Source: Onchocerca lupi
Taxonomy: Eukaryota; Nematoda; Chromadorea; Rhabditida; Onchocercidae
Length of the DNA stretch: 64,000 bases
Assembly: GCA_028564675.1 (NCBI GenBank)
Contig: JAOVVO010000181.1
Coordinates: 60,264-124,263, forward strand
Direction of reading: 5' to 3'
This document shows, one piece after another, positions 26,036-38,050 of the stretch. The notes beneath the pieces were generated by a model. The model had not been told where the DNA came from. It searched no databases and was given only the letters and a program-made list of their open reading frames with translations. A program made the position numbers and the translations under genes. Within the stretch, counting starts at the first letter, position 1. Every line of letters begins with the position of its first letter.

Positions 26036-28702
26036 CAAAAAATTGAATTCTCTTCTCTTTCTGTTCTCTTTTTTTTTCTCGTTCCAGTCATTTGATGAAT
26101 GTAGTTTCTGAAATCTATGGAGTTGAAAATAGTTCGCTCACCCTATTTCCGCCTGATCAGAAACAAACAAGAATGAAAGAATGGCTTTTCTGCCAAATTC
26201 GGTTTGCATTCTTAATTTCGTTGAAACAAAGCCACTACATTGCTATTGAATTTCTATTATTATCCTTTCTGAAATTCTTCCAAGTGTTCATTTATACTTT
26301 TATTTTTCAGGAAAACTAACCGTCAAATCTAAATTTTGTGTAAATTGATTCGAACAATAAAAATTAGAAGTAAAATTCGAGATATCGATTCATCTAAATG
26401 AATTTTAAAATCACATCAAATTTTTACGATTGTAACCATCTGCTGCTTTGGGACTGACCGATTCCTGCCTTTTCGTGAGAGATATAAATTATTTAGACTG
26501 GCAAATCAATCATACAGATCCATTTGCCTCTTCTCGACCGACAATCGTCAAAAAGTTTTCTCGTTTTAAATTCTAAGCAAATTTGCTCGAAATAATATGC
26601 AGTTTATTACTGGATTTTTTTTTTTTTTTGGTTTATCTGATAAAATAAGCTTTTTCCTGGCACTTAATCATATGGAGATAATACCAAAATAAAGTACCGC
26701 TTGTGATATCAAAATCCCATTTTGCGATTAGATAATTTGCTCAACGATGAAATTTGAGTCGCAATCAAATTCGCATATGTAAAATTAATCAGCAAGAAAA
26801 TTATGAAGATCTAAATTCATCTAATCTTATCGATTATTGATTTTCACTTCTTCCTGCTTTTTTTGCAGCTTTAAAAATGAATTTTGTAGGAAAAACATAA
26901 GCTAAGAATAAATTCTATGGGAAAAGCGTTAGTTTATTTCTGATTTTCAATGATATTGCTGTTTTAATATCAAAGATTTGCTGATTCAACACATTTTGAG
27001 CCTTTTCTTGGCATCCAAGCACTCATAATCAGTTTTACTTCACAATTAAGATTTAGAAAAACCTTGAAAATCTATTGAATAGGTCAATAGATTCTTTACC
27101 ATAATACTTGAGATGTGACTTACTGTTGGATTCCAGTTATATCTGTCCCTAAGTTTGTTTAACTGTGAAATAGCTATGATAATCTTTATCAGATATACAA
27201 CCGTAATAAGACTAAACCTTATCGTTTAAAATGATAAACATTATCACTACTTCATCGAATATATTGCATTGTTCTTTTCTTGATCATTTCAAATAATAAT
27301 TATATTTAAGAAACTTCAGATTTAAAAATATTATCTTCGAATATATAACATAATATGTAGGATTGATATCAAGCAACGAGTATAAGCGCATCTATTTAAC
27401 GAATTTTTGTCTATTTATATTCAGTTGATCCATCAAATCCATTCTTTTCGTACTTTGATCACAAAACTCTCTTTTCCTGATTGCTATCTGAGCTGGATGT
27501 AAATATGATATTTCAATTTCATCCATCCATCCAGCTATCTGATTTTTGTTGACATCGGAACAGTTAAGTCAACTTCCCAATTCATCCTATTTTATCATTA
27601 TTTTTTTTGCAATGCTTCAGATATTTTATGTATATATAAATTTTATTATTAATCATCGATCGTATTGCAGCGACTTTACTGAAAATTTAGGGCTTTGAAT
27701 AATAATGATCAACTTTCACAACTGTATTATCATAGTAGTACGGTAATACGAATGAACCTGATTAATCCATACATCACTATAACTTGATTGTTTACTTGCA
27801 AAATCTTTGTTACCGTAGTATTAGTAGGTTATAGTATGCTAGCTAACTTAACGATTCTCGTAACTTCAATATTAGCTAAATTAGAAGATTTATTTCCACA
27901 TAATTGGTAAGAATTATTCCTTTCCTATATTACTACAATAACGAAGGTTCTGCAAATAAATAGGTTATGGTAATGATATACGATTTTGAGCTGGATTTTA
28001 AGTTAAAAAAAAAAAATAAAAAAAAATAAAAAAAGAATTCATAAACGAATTCACCAATCATTTTGAAGTCGCTCGTGAAATGTTCTATTTCATTCTCCTT
28101 GATTCCTTAACAAATTTAAATTCAAATTACAAATTGTTGAGATATGACACGAAATTAAGAAAATTTTGATGAAAATATGTTAAACTACTTCCGTACCAAA
28201 AAGGCGAACAAACCGAGGACATGCGATAGATATGAACTTTCAGTGTCGTTTATCGCTCAACTTTTCTATATATTGATGAATATCGTTTTTAAATTCAACA
28301 ATTTTTTTCTTCTGAAAACACTTCCTCTAAATAGCTATTGTCTCTTTAAAATTTCATCTAAAATTCCACCAATTTCAGACGCATTTGTTAATTGATGAGC
28401 AATGGCTCCCTAATAAAAATCAAAGGTCAAAGACGAACAAGAGAAGATTAGTTAGGACTAAGAATGCATTAGCTTATTACAAAAAACGAAGATAACGTAT
28501 AGACAGTATGATAGCAGAAGAGACTGTCAGGAATTGGTGTAATTTGCGCAATAATATATTTTAGAGATTGAGAAAGATCTCGAAGTGTCATAATTAGTAG
28601 TAGGCACGAAATGGTTTTTGCTACTTCAGGATTCAAAATGACACATCAGGCTCGTGGTCTATTCACGGTAGATGTCAAAGATCGTAAATATTGAAATGAT
28701 TT
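20112..28702. other. Long intergenic stretch
   Basis: About 8.6 kb without a convincing gene. It contains a dispersed repeat at about 21594-21715 that is shared with the Helitron region at the right end of the window. It also has long A tracts at 24486-24509 and 26006-26034. A plus ORF at 26092-26319 follows a TTCCAG acceptor and looks mildly coding-like for about 40 codons, but I recognise nothing and see no partner exon. Confidence 0.5.
21594..21715 (-). repeat. Dispersed repeat related to the Helitron tail
   Basis: The stretch shares clear blocks with 61702-61820: AAATCTCCGGAAGTT, then CTCCACC/TTCCACC, then GCATTCGAATAGGC/ATATTCGAATAGAC, then a T-rich run and an ACGTGT word. On the minus strand both copies can be read as LFE-KVVSKF...W-TSGDL. 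This could be a shared coding relic or simply the repeat. Boundaries are approximate. Confidence 0.6.
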
Positions 28703-29088
28703 ATGAAGTGGAAGGGATTAAGGCGTTTAATTATTCTTATCATTGTTATCATTATCAGTCAATCTGTGGGCTGTACAGTTTGTCGAATTCGGTGAGTATC
28801 ACACTTTCAAACTATTAGATAAGTTCACTCCTTTTTCATCATTCTTTGGATACTCTCAGATCCATCAATATGCTTCCCAAAATGCTCTCAAGAAAGATTC
28901 ATCAATTCTGTTAGTCTGAGAAATGATTGCTGTAGGAATATTTGTTTTGCTCGAAATGATAGTTTTAGTCTGAAACTTGTGCTAGAGTTTTTTATTGCTT
29001 TAGAGTCCCTTAAGTTTTTTTCCAAAAAAAATGAAAACTTTATGTACGGATTTCAGATTGGAACACATAAAATGCAGCAAGGATGTAT
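28703..29088 (+). CDS. Possible small secreted peptide (two-exon candidate)
   Basis: An ATG at 28703 starts a textbook signal peptide (MKWKGLRRL, then a run of I/L/V, then SQSVGC), and exon 28703-28791 ends at a consensus donor GTGAGT. Joined to an acceptor at 29055-29056 it continues in phase through LEHIKCSKDV to a stop at 29086-29088, about 41 residues with three cysteines in the mature part. Alternatively the second exon ends at 29082 (donor GTATAA) and joins 29127 in frame with the Pellino start. That would give Pellino a signal peptide, which would be odd for a cytosolic protein. I cannot choose from sequence alone. Confidence 0.3.
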
Positions 29089-29207
29089 AATAATGTCTAA
29101 TGCATGCTGATATCTTATTTACGCAGTGCTGTTGCTACCGATTAGCAATAGTCCGAGGTGGTACCATCATCTTTTGTAATTTCATTTACATAATAAAAGC
29201 GTCATCC

Positions 29208-32200
29208 ATGGCTGAGGAAGACTCTCTTGTTTCGTATAACAAGGATGACACCCTGAAAAATACTAGTGACGACATGACAATTATGTCAGTAGAAGATAGC
29301 ATCGGTTGTATTTATGGTAAATTGGTTTTGCTTGGGTAAGTGTTTTGTTTCTTTTTTCAGTACGGGAAAATCGAAAAAAAAAAAGAAATTTTCGACGCTT
29401 TAATATAAATTTGTCAGCAGTGCTTTATTGCAATAACTTTGATTTGCAATAGATCTGTAGCCGATCTTATAAAGTTCTTTTATGAAACAAATCCATGATG
29501 TTATTATATACCTCAGGAATATGTCATGCTCCAAATAATTGGACTAGAGAATACCGATGATCTTAATTTTGACTTTGAAAGAAATCAGTGCAGAAATTTG
29601 GATATTACTTTCTCGAAATCTTCAGAATTCAAAAAAGAAAAAATTCTGGTTTAGTAAGCAGAGAGAGATACCACTCACGAAACAGAGAGAGAGATACTGC
29701 TCAGAGAGAGATACTTTATTAAGCAGACAAATACTACTCACGAAGCACATCTATATATCACTCTTTCGATAGATTTATTTGGCTTACGTTTAAGATTAGT
29801 TATTTTAATGTGAATTTTTTTGGATTTATAGAAAATTCTTATACGTTGCATATAAAATGAATATTATTAGGGATGATAAAATTAATTTTAAATGTTTAGA
29901 TGTTTTCAGTTATCTTTTATTACGCTTGAACTGTGAAGCTGATTGATAATAAATAATTTTATTTTTTTTCTGTAGATATAATGGTACGCTTGAAAGCAGT
30001 AATACTTGTGCTCAAGGTCGTAAGCATCGCTCAAAAATGATACTACGCAAACGGCTTACAGGTAATGGTATTAAAAAGGATCAAAGCAGTTCAGTTAGCA
30101 TCCCGCCATCACAGAGTCAGGTATATCGTGTTTGAATGTTTCTAAAGCATCGACTCTAATTATCGAGAAAAGTCATGTTTATCATCAAAAAACTTCTGCA
30201 GGCCATTTTCATGAATTTTAAGTCTTGCCAGTATTCAGTCTTGTTAATTTATAAATCAAAACTTTTTTCAGGTAGTACGCGATGCGTCACGGCATGTTGT
30301 TTCTTATTCGTATAATCGTAATCACACAGTTCTTGTAGAATATAGCCCTGATCCTTATAAAGATATGTTTCAGGTGATTTTAAAAAAAAATATTTTTTAG
30401 TTGCTTTTCATTTTTGTTTGGATTGATTTAAAAAAAAAAAACTTATTTATTCCACTTCCCGAAAATTAGGCCAGAATTAAACAACTTAAATCAAAATCAG
30501 AATTTAAATCGATTTTTTTCTAATTAACTTACTAAATTCTAAGCGTTTTCTAAGCGAAAATATATACTGAAAACACAATTGAGGTTTAATGTCTTAGTCC
30601 ATAGCAGTCTTTGTCAAATATAGTGAAGTGAAAAAACTAACAATAAAGTTCAAAATATTTATTTTCATTTCTGCAGTTTTCTTACAGATTGGTCGTTCTT
30701 CCGAAGAGCAAATAGATTTTACTGTTGTGGACACCTGGCTTGCTGCAAATGCTTTTCATCCAGGTTCTTTTTTATTCAGCGCATTCTGTTGTAAACTGAG
30801 TTACTAATAGTTAATACAAGCATAGGAATAAGATTTTTTTTTAGGACGCAAGCAATAAAAATAAAACTAAAAACTTTTTTTAAAAATCAATTTTTTTAAA
30901 AAATCAATTCATATAATTCTTTTATTATCGAACTGGCACAATGAGTCATGCAGATATTGATATTGCTATGAAAAGAAGCTTTTCAGTTTGAGAAGGAAGT
31001 ATAGAATTGGTGATTGATCTTCAAGGTAACATCCTGAATTTAGATAGTGGATCCTTCATATACGGGTTGCATCCAATTATTTTCTGTGAAAAATTCGTAT
31101 TTACTTACTTCAATAATAGGACAGCTGGCAAAGCCTTATATTGAAATTTGATTAGTTTTACAAGAAATTAGAAGGAAGGGATTTCAGGAGTCCACGGTGA
31201 ATCAGGATCCCAAAATGGTTTGCTCAATGGTGCTAGAGTTGAAAAAGATCCACGTTGTAACATCCAGCGACCAATATCTTCAACGATCAGTCGTTACGCC
31301 TGTCGAATACAAATTAACCGTGACTATCCTCATAGAGCTTTTTTGTACGCAGCTGGATTTGACAGTTCCAGAAATATTTTTCTCGGAGTATTTTTTCTTT
31401 TTGTTCCATATTTTCAGAAATCTAGTTTAGCATTTTTCCTTTAATTCTAGCTTTTGGGATGGCCTTTATTTCTGAATAGTGTGTGTCTTCATTTTGTGAG
31501 TGATTATTTATTGAAATCTCTCATTTTTTCTGGAGAAACTAGTTGTAGTAAATATCTAGTTTGAACCTAATTACCTTTCCTGTTATTTTTGGTAATTTAC
31601 ATCAATAAATTGCAGGAAAAAGCAACGAAGTGGACGAAATGCGATGGCGAAATTGATGGCCTTACAACGAATGGTATTCTTATTCTACACCCAAATACTA
31701 TGCAAAGACAGGTACAATGATTTCTTATATTACTACTAGTAATTTCGAGAAATCCAAACAAATAGTAACTAACTGAATTCTAGAAAATGTACCTTTCGTA
31801 TGTATTTAATAGAACATCCATTATTTTGATTAACAGATTTTCTATTTCGTTTTATAAAAACTAGTCAGAAATGGATTCATTTTTGATTTAGCTCTCTACT
31901 TAGTTCAAGAGGATGTGCAAGAAATCCAAATAAATTACATTTATTAAAAATAGATGCCTTTCATAAATTGAGTTAGAAAATCAAGCCATGGTTTCAGTAC
32001 AATTCTCAGTGCGAATTCCATCAAATTTTATTAAAATTTATTTGCAATTTTAGAGTAATTTTGATGAGCAAGAAATAATAAATCATTTGCTTAATGATTT
32101 TGGTTCTTTTTGCAATTCATTTTCAATTCCAAAAGATCTGTCTCATTCTTGTGTGTCAAATATCTACTTGTAGAAGCACTTCATACCTTTTTATTAGTAT

Positions 32201-33656
32201 GCTTAATAGAATTTGTTTAATGCGATTTACATTTATCAAAAAAATCATTCAGAATTTCGATCAAAATATGGAAGACCATATAGGGATGTTTGTGTGGCGT
32301 GAGGTCTCTGTCGATGGTGATATTTACAACATAAGAGAAACGCGGTCTTCGACCAAAAGAGGAGAGTTATTGGCGAATGAAAGCAATGAATTACAGGTTT
32401 CAATATAGAACTCTTTCAACTTGATAAGTTAAATTTATGAAATTTCTGACCTGTTAGAATATTGAAATTACTGAAAATGTTTTGGATATTTGGATATTTG
32501 ATTTCTAGGATGGGACATTGATTGATCTCTGTGGTGCTACACTTTTATGGAGAACGGCTGAAGGTTTGATGAAAAGTCCGTGCCGAAGTGAACTCGAGTC
32601 AAGGTATGTTTGTGTTTGAAAGTATATCTTTGAAAATCCGATTCCAACTGAATTTCAGATGATTTTTCATTATGTTAAATTTACTTTTTATTTTCTGAGA
32701 ATTTCCAGACTTAATGAAATCAATGCTGGAAAGCCGCAATGTCCAGTAAACCTTAATACTCTCATTATTCCAAGGAAAAAGTCAGCGAAAGCTTATGGTT
32801 CTTCCAGGCAACCATATGTATGATTTGTTTTTATGCGAAAGCTTTTTTTCTTTCTCTCTGTTATTTGTTAAAGATGTAGCTTTCAATATTTGCCAATAAA
32901 AATTCCAAATCTCAAAGCAGTTTGTCTTTACACATCACTTTCAATTTAAGGATTCAACTACATATATATACTTCATATCTTAGATCATTTTAGAATAAAA
33001 GTTTTATTTTAAAAAAAAATAAAGGCTTTATTTTTTTATTTTTGGTGAATGCTTGTCTTTTTTAGGTTTATCTTAATTGCGGTCACGTACAAGGAAAGCA
33101 CGCTTGGGGCAAAAGTGATAAAAGCAACAGCGAGATTTTGTACAAGTGTCCCATATGTTTGGTGGATTCATCTAAAATAATTCAGCTGGTTATGGGAATG
33201 GAATCAGCATTTCATCTTGATTCAAATGCATTAGATTATGCTTTTAATCCATGTGGACATGTTGCTTCACTATCCACTGTAAGGTAAGTAGTTCAAATTT
33301 CTATGAATTTCAATTAAAATGTACTGAAAATCTTCATCATACTCCAAATATTTTTATTGTTTTTGTAAAGTTATGTATTTCAATTGAGTTTTATTCTGTG
33401 AAATATATTCACCAATTATTTAATTTAGTAGTAGAACGAAAATATGTAATCTTACGGAATTTAATTACAAGTTTGAGTAATAATAGGAAGTCACGTTCCA
33501 GAATTAATTCTGATCTCTTGCAGATATTGGTCTCGCATTCCGTTACCGCATGGAACAAGCAGTTTTCATCCGGTATGTCCATTTTGTACGTCACTGTTAT
33601 CACTGGATAAACCATATGTTAGGCTTATTTTCCAGGATCATTGTTCTGATTCATAA
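29208..33656 (+). CDS. peli: Pellino E3 ubiquitin ligase
   Basis: Eleven exons join in phase to 481 residues: 29208-29335, 29976-30120, 30272-30373, 30688-30763, 31188-31387, 31616-31711, 32253-32396, 32509-32603, 32709-32817, 33066-33283 and 33524-33656 (TAA). Residues about 35-360 form the FHA-type core with its wing. Landmarks are YGKLVLLGYNGTL, DMFQIGRSSE, STISRYACRI, YAAGFDSSRNIFLG, DGLTTNGILI, IRETRS and LIDLCGATLLWRTAEGL. Residues 366-481 form the C-terminal RING-like domain with C370-G-H372, C393-x2-C396, C428-G-H430, H447, H453 and C456-x2-C459. Pellino binds phosphorylated IRAK/Pelle-type partners and transfers ubiquitin in Toll-related signalling; the role in nematodes is less clear. 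The protein is longer than the vertebrate form (about 420 residues), partly through an insert of about 25 residues in the wing (31188-31270). The ATG at 29208 precedes the first conserved residues. The frame is open further upstream, so the N terminus is the least certain part. Confidence 0.94.
29659..29755 (+). repeat. Imperfect short tandem repeats in Pellino intron 1
   Basis: Four degenerate units of roughly 20-26 bases share AGAGAGAGATAC, and two of them also share CTCACGAA. They lie wholly inside the first Pellino intron. Confidence 0.6.
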
Positions 33657-35319
33657 TCGAAAATTGAATAGGTAAATGGCTTATGCTCTTTAGGATCTCC
33701 AATATTTTTATCTGTAGTTCTTTTTTGTATTTTTTCCACAAACTGTAGCCTCAGCTAAAAGATACAGTTACGTAAGGTTTAGGATTTCATTGCAATTGAA
33801 ATTTTGTGTTTTTCAAACTTGTCAGTAGCTATGCTTGAAACGGATAGGCATAACATTCCTCATATTTGTCTGGTCACTTTACGAAGAATTTTTCTTTTAG
33901 AATCTTTTTTATGCATTTCTTGTAATTCAGTATTTTAAAATATTAATCTCTTTGTTAATATTGGATATTTTACAATATATGGTCTGGAAATCTTTTACTC
34001 TCTATTATTATTCTTATTTTTTTATTGATGTGGAATCACGACTTTGTTTAGTCATTTACGGAATGCTAAATTTTTTGTGAAAGCTGTGTTTTATCTATGT
34101 CAAACCGTATCAGGAGATTGCTTATAATATAATTCTTTTATTTTAGTCTAATTCTGTTTCCTTTCGTTGATTTGTGTAGTTCTTTTAATTCTGAAGGTCT
34201 TGGAGGCCGAAATTTGAAATAAGATGCCGATTTATTGATGATTTATGATAAAGTATGGTCGTTATATAATTAAATTAATGGTAAGGTTGATGGATAGATT
34301 ATTCTCTATTCAACATTTAAGTGAAGTAAACTCGACATTTTATTGTTAATGATAAGTGATATAAAAAGAATAGTCTATTTTACCTTTTTTCTATCTGTAC
34401 ATTTGTCATTTTTTCTTTTCTTTTTGCTTTTTTCTCAACGATAAAATATAACTTGTATTTTCGGGCATTTTTTTTGCTGTACAAATTATTTTACATTTCT
34501 TTGTGATACAGTTTAAAATCTAATAAATTTTTGTCTTATTTGTAAGTAATAGCATCGAAATATGTGACTAAGTTTCGATTAAACTATTTTTTATTGTTAG
34601 TCATTTGTTAGAAATAAATTAGATTTTATATTTTGGATATTGTTATTCAACTTTGAATTCCAAACATTTCGTCAAAATTTACATGATGCTTTTTCAATGA
34701 ATGGATTTCAACATGTTTACTAGAATCGGAAATTTAGAAATTTGATCATAGTTTCAAAATCTTGTTAATTTTGCCCAGCAGCAGTAAAATTTTTTTTAAA
34801 GTTATGTAGTGGGAAGAATCATTAGATGAAAGCTGGAAAGAAGACAAAAATAAGGTGGAGAAAGACTTTTCTTTCTCCATCTTACATAAGCACGCTTCAT
34901 GTGAGATTCGTTGGGTTCTGAAGCTGCAATTTGATTCTGGAACCGAAGCAATGATGAAAAATTATTGAATTATGTCCTTCATCATGGATGGGATGTATTC
35001 CTGTTACGTTAATTAGCTGTTTGAGACTTGGTATTACTATCATTACAGTAGCTACTTTTGTCTTTCAATATCAGTATTTTCCACCTCGCTGAAAGAAATT
35101 TTCATTTATTGTGGGAATTCATAAGTTCTTTTTAATCAGATTTTTCCAAGCAAAGCAGCCATATTGTGGAATTGAAGTCTATATGGGATTTATTATATCT
35201 CCGAGCCATGCCATAAGATTATTTCCTCATAACTTGATAGCCTGCTGATGCACTGATGACATAACTTCCTTTTTTGATCATACCTCTGATATTTTTCTTT
35301 CACCATTAATAATTCTTAG
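33657..35319. other. Intergenic region between Pellino and LAMTOR3
   Basis: About 1.7 kb with no ORF of note. It should hold the Pellino 3' UTR and terminator and the LAMTOR3 promoter. A perfect 9-bp hairpin (TGGAGAAAG / CTTTCTCCA, 6-base loop) lies at 34856-34879. Confidence 0.5.
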
Positions 35320-35346
35320 ATGAAGTTATCACAATATAAGGATTGA
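35320..35346 (+). promoter_or_regulatory. Upstream ORF in the LAMTOR3 leader
   Basis: A TTCTTAG acceptor ends at 35319. Directly after it an ATG opens an 8-codon ORF (MKLSQYKD) that stops at 35346, three bases before the LAMTOR3 ATG. If the transcript begins at this acceptor, ribosomes would meet this uORF first. Confidence 0.35.
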
Positions 35347-35349
35347 ATA

Positions 35350-36503
35350 ATGGAAATAACGAAATCATTACAAAAGTTGTTGTTGAATACGCTAGGTGTG
35401 CAGCATATCTTCATCACTGACAAAGAAGGCATACCGATTATCGGAGTAAATGAATCCGGAGGTATGATTTTGATTTCTTCCGTCTTCAATTCATAGTTTG
35501 AAGTCTCTTACAGTATTGAAATTATTTGTTTTGCAATATAAAAAAAATATATACAGTTTAAAAGATATAAAACATAGTTTTTTTTTTCTAAAATAGAGTT
35601 TTTTTTTTTCATTTCTTTATATATTTGAGCAGTTTTTTTTAGTGAAATCACTCACTCCTAAATACTCATATTAAGTATTTCTCGAAATTATCCAGTGAAT
35701 GTATCTTTTCCTCACTTATCTTTAGACAATGCGTGACACTTGTCCAGAACAGCAAAACATTATATTTCAGATTTTACCGGACTTTCATTTTAACTTACGA
35801 TCTTCTAACCTTAATTACATTTGAAAGTCATTACTTTTAAGAATTTTTTTAATTTATTTACAGAAGAAGATTTGAGAAATCGAATGCAGCTTATCAATAG
35901 TAATCAAATAACAATGGAACAGATCCATAAATTGAATCTTGGCGAACAAAAGTCGGCGATTTTTTGGTATACATTTTATTCTTACTTAGGCAGCTGTTTG
36001 GACTAGGATATTAAATTTTCCAAATAATGAATGATAACTTAGAATTTTCAATTTATTGGAAGGTATAAAATTTAAAGAATCAATAAATAATATTTTTTTT
36101 TTTTTTTTAATGAATTACGATACGAAATACATTTTAGTAAACCTTGTCAAATTTTTTTACAGCAGCATCTCCTATTTGTTTTTGCAAACTAAATTTAGTT
36201 CACTCATTTTTTAAAAATTTCAGATCTTTGCTTATTTCTTTTTGCTAAAACTTCTGACTCACTTTCATTTACCAATAATAATCTTACAGCCTTAAAATGA
36301 TGTGCGTCTTGCCATCTTATAATTTTTATGGTTTCTTTTATATTTATAGTTATGAATCAACAATTTTGGTGATACTTCAAATCAGTTCACTTTTTGTAAT
36401 CATTATTGCAAGTTCTGAAGCTTCCATTGGTACATTACGAAATCTCAGGCATCTACTGGAACCGATTATTATCGAAATTGCAAGTGCAACTGCTTCATAT
36501 TGA
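35350..36503 (+). CDS. lamtor3: LAMTOR3 / MP1, Ragulator roadblock-fold subunit
   Basis: Three exons, 35350-35461, 35864-35966 and 36350-36503 (TGA), join to 122 residues, almost exactly the usual family length of about 124. The N terminus (SLQKLLLNTLGVQHIFITDK, then EGIPIIGVNE) is the family signature. The C-terminal half has KSAIFCYESTILVILQISSLF followed by IIIASSEASIGTLRNLRHLLEPII. Together they give the single roadblock/LC7 alpha-beta fold. LAMTOR3 pairs with LAMTOR2 on late endosomes and lysosomes, scaffolds MEK1-ERK and is part of the Ragulator that recruits Rag GTPases and mTORC1. The start is the only ATG consistent with the family. Confidence 0.92.
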
Positions 36504-37943
36504 TTCTGATATACTTATTTTTTATTGAAATATATTTATAATTTTTCTTTATTCCCTTGGTTTTAAATTCAGTGCATGGCTTATTAAGTTTCTGAAGTCT
36601 ATCAATGTTGCGCCTGTAATTATTCGATTTTCCGACAATTAAAATTTAAGAGATAGTATTGATGAGCGTACTTGTTGCTTCACAAAAATCTAATCTAAGC
36701 AAAAAAAGTTGCATTATTGCAACTTCTTTTGATTAGACTAGATTTTATCGATAAGATCAGATTTCCATAATTAGTGCAATTTCTTAAGTATTGCTCGTAA
36801 TTTATTCAAAATCACTTTTAACCATATGCAAATTGTCAAAGATGTGATTTTTTTTTTTTCTAACAACGTTGTAAGGGGTTTATCTACAAGATTTTTACGA
36901 TTTTTCATTATAAATGATGCATGCTCTAACTTGATTATATAAAGTCAAATTTTTCATGAATCTTGCAAAAATTTCAAAGATTACTAAGGTAGCTTTATTT
37001 TTTGTTTCAAATTCTTAAATATTTGGAATTTTTAATGCCCAGCCCAAGTTAATATAAACAGGAAACTTCTAGAAGAATAGAAGCAATATTATAAAACTCT
37101 ATATAATAACTAATCTTTGGTATTTGGATATTTTATCTATCATGAATATAAAAATTATATAAATTCCAAAAAATCTCTTTGAGTCGAATTTAGGATCAAA
37201 TGATTGTATGAATGCAGGATATAATCAAGAATCGAATGCGATAAAAATTGGACTTTTTTTACTTTATATTTTTGTTTATATATTGAACCTTGGTTTTTCG
37301 TGACAACATCAAAAAAAAAGAACGTAAAAAACGTGAAAAAAGTTTTCAGCACTTGAGTTATTTCTTAGAAAATTTTATTGTGCTTATGCTAAAGAATTAT
37401 CAGTACTTTGTGAAATGGAAAATGAAGCCATGACATGAGACCTATTTTGATTATAATTTTCATTGTTATTGTTTCGAATAGCAAATAACTTATGTTTATT
37501 TGTGCAATGCGAAAGAAAAACAAACAATGAATGGTAAGATAGCATACTGCTTTGTTAAGAAACTCTGCCAATATCTGCTAAAGATTGATTCAAAAATTCT
37601 GGAATAGAATCCCAAAACTTCCAGAATACTTCAGAAGTGCATTTTATAATATGAATACATGGGAAGTATCCATTTTTTATTCAAATGTAGTTCACCTGAA
37701 TTTTTTACATTATCCTCCTGAACCAAGTAAAGAGCTAAATCAAAAATCCATCTCTAATTAATTTTTATGCAAAACGAAATAGCAATATTCGTTTTAAGCG
37801 TAGATTTGCAATCTGTTAATCACAATAATGGAAATTCTATCAAATACATTTGAGGGAGACAATTTTTGATGTTAAAATTCAGTTAGTTATTATTTGGTTG
37901 AATTTCTCAAGATTACTAATAATAAGATAAGAAGTCATCATAC
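36504..37943. other. Intergenic region after LAMTOR3
   Basis: About 1.4 kb with no gene seen. The notable element is the foldback at 36685-36746. Short minus ORFs at 37155-37352 and 37389-37571 are F/I/K-rich and look like chance. Confidence 0.5.
36685..36746. ncRNA. Near-perfect short foldback, hairpin RNA candidate
   Basis: The left arm 36685-36713 and right arm 36718-36746 match at 26 of 29 positions as an inverted repeat, with a 4-base loop (TTAT). Two of the three mismatches are A-C in the plus strand, which become G-U pairs in a minus-strand transcript, so that strand would fold better. The 62-base size resembles a pre-miRNA, but the loop is unusually tight. A small foldback transposon relic is the alternative. 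Confidence 0.4.
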
Positions 37944-38050
37944 CTGTCTTTGCTGGAATTTGGGTGCAAGACAAGAATGTAAAGCCATCAATTTCACCAT
38001 CACGTTTCGTCCATTTTGTTGCTTTTTCCTGCAATTTATTGATATAAATT
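37944..38050 (-). pseudogene. Isolated inverted copy of Pellino exon 6 with its intron end
   Basis: On the minus strand, 38028 down to 37944 reads GAAAAAGCAACAAAATGGAC... and follows the Pellino exon 31616-31711 almost base for base. An 11-base deletion in the middle makes it 85 instead of 96 bases and breaks the frame. The match continues into the preceding intron: the roughly 22 bases ending in ATCAATAAATTGCAG are shared apart from one base. The following GTA donor is also kept. No other Pellino exon is visible nearby, so this is a fragment and not a second gene. Confidence 0.88.

Noticed and set aside
33456..33477. Spliced-leader-like sequence (GGAATTTAATTACAAGTTTGAG followed by TAA) in the last Pellino intron
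   Set aside because: It resembles the nematode SL1 leader but lacks the CC of ACCCAAG, has an altered 5' end, and is not followed by recognisable SL RNA or Sm-site sequence. Chance or an old relic.
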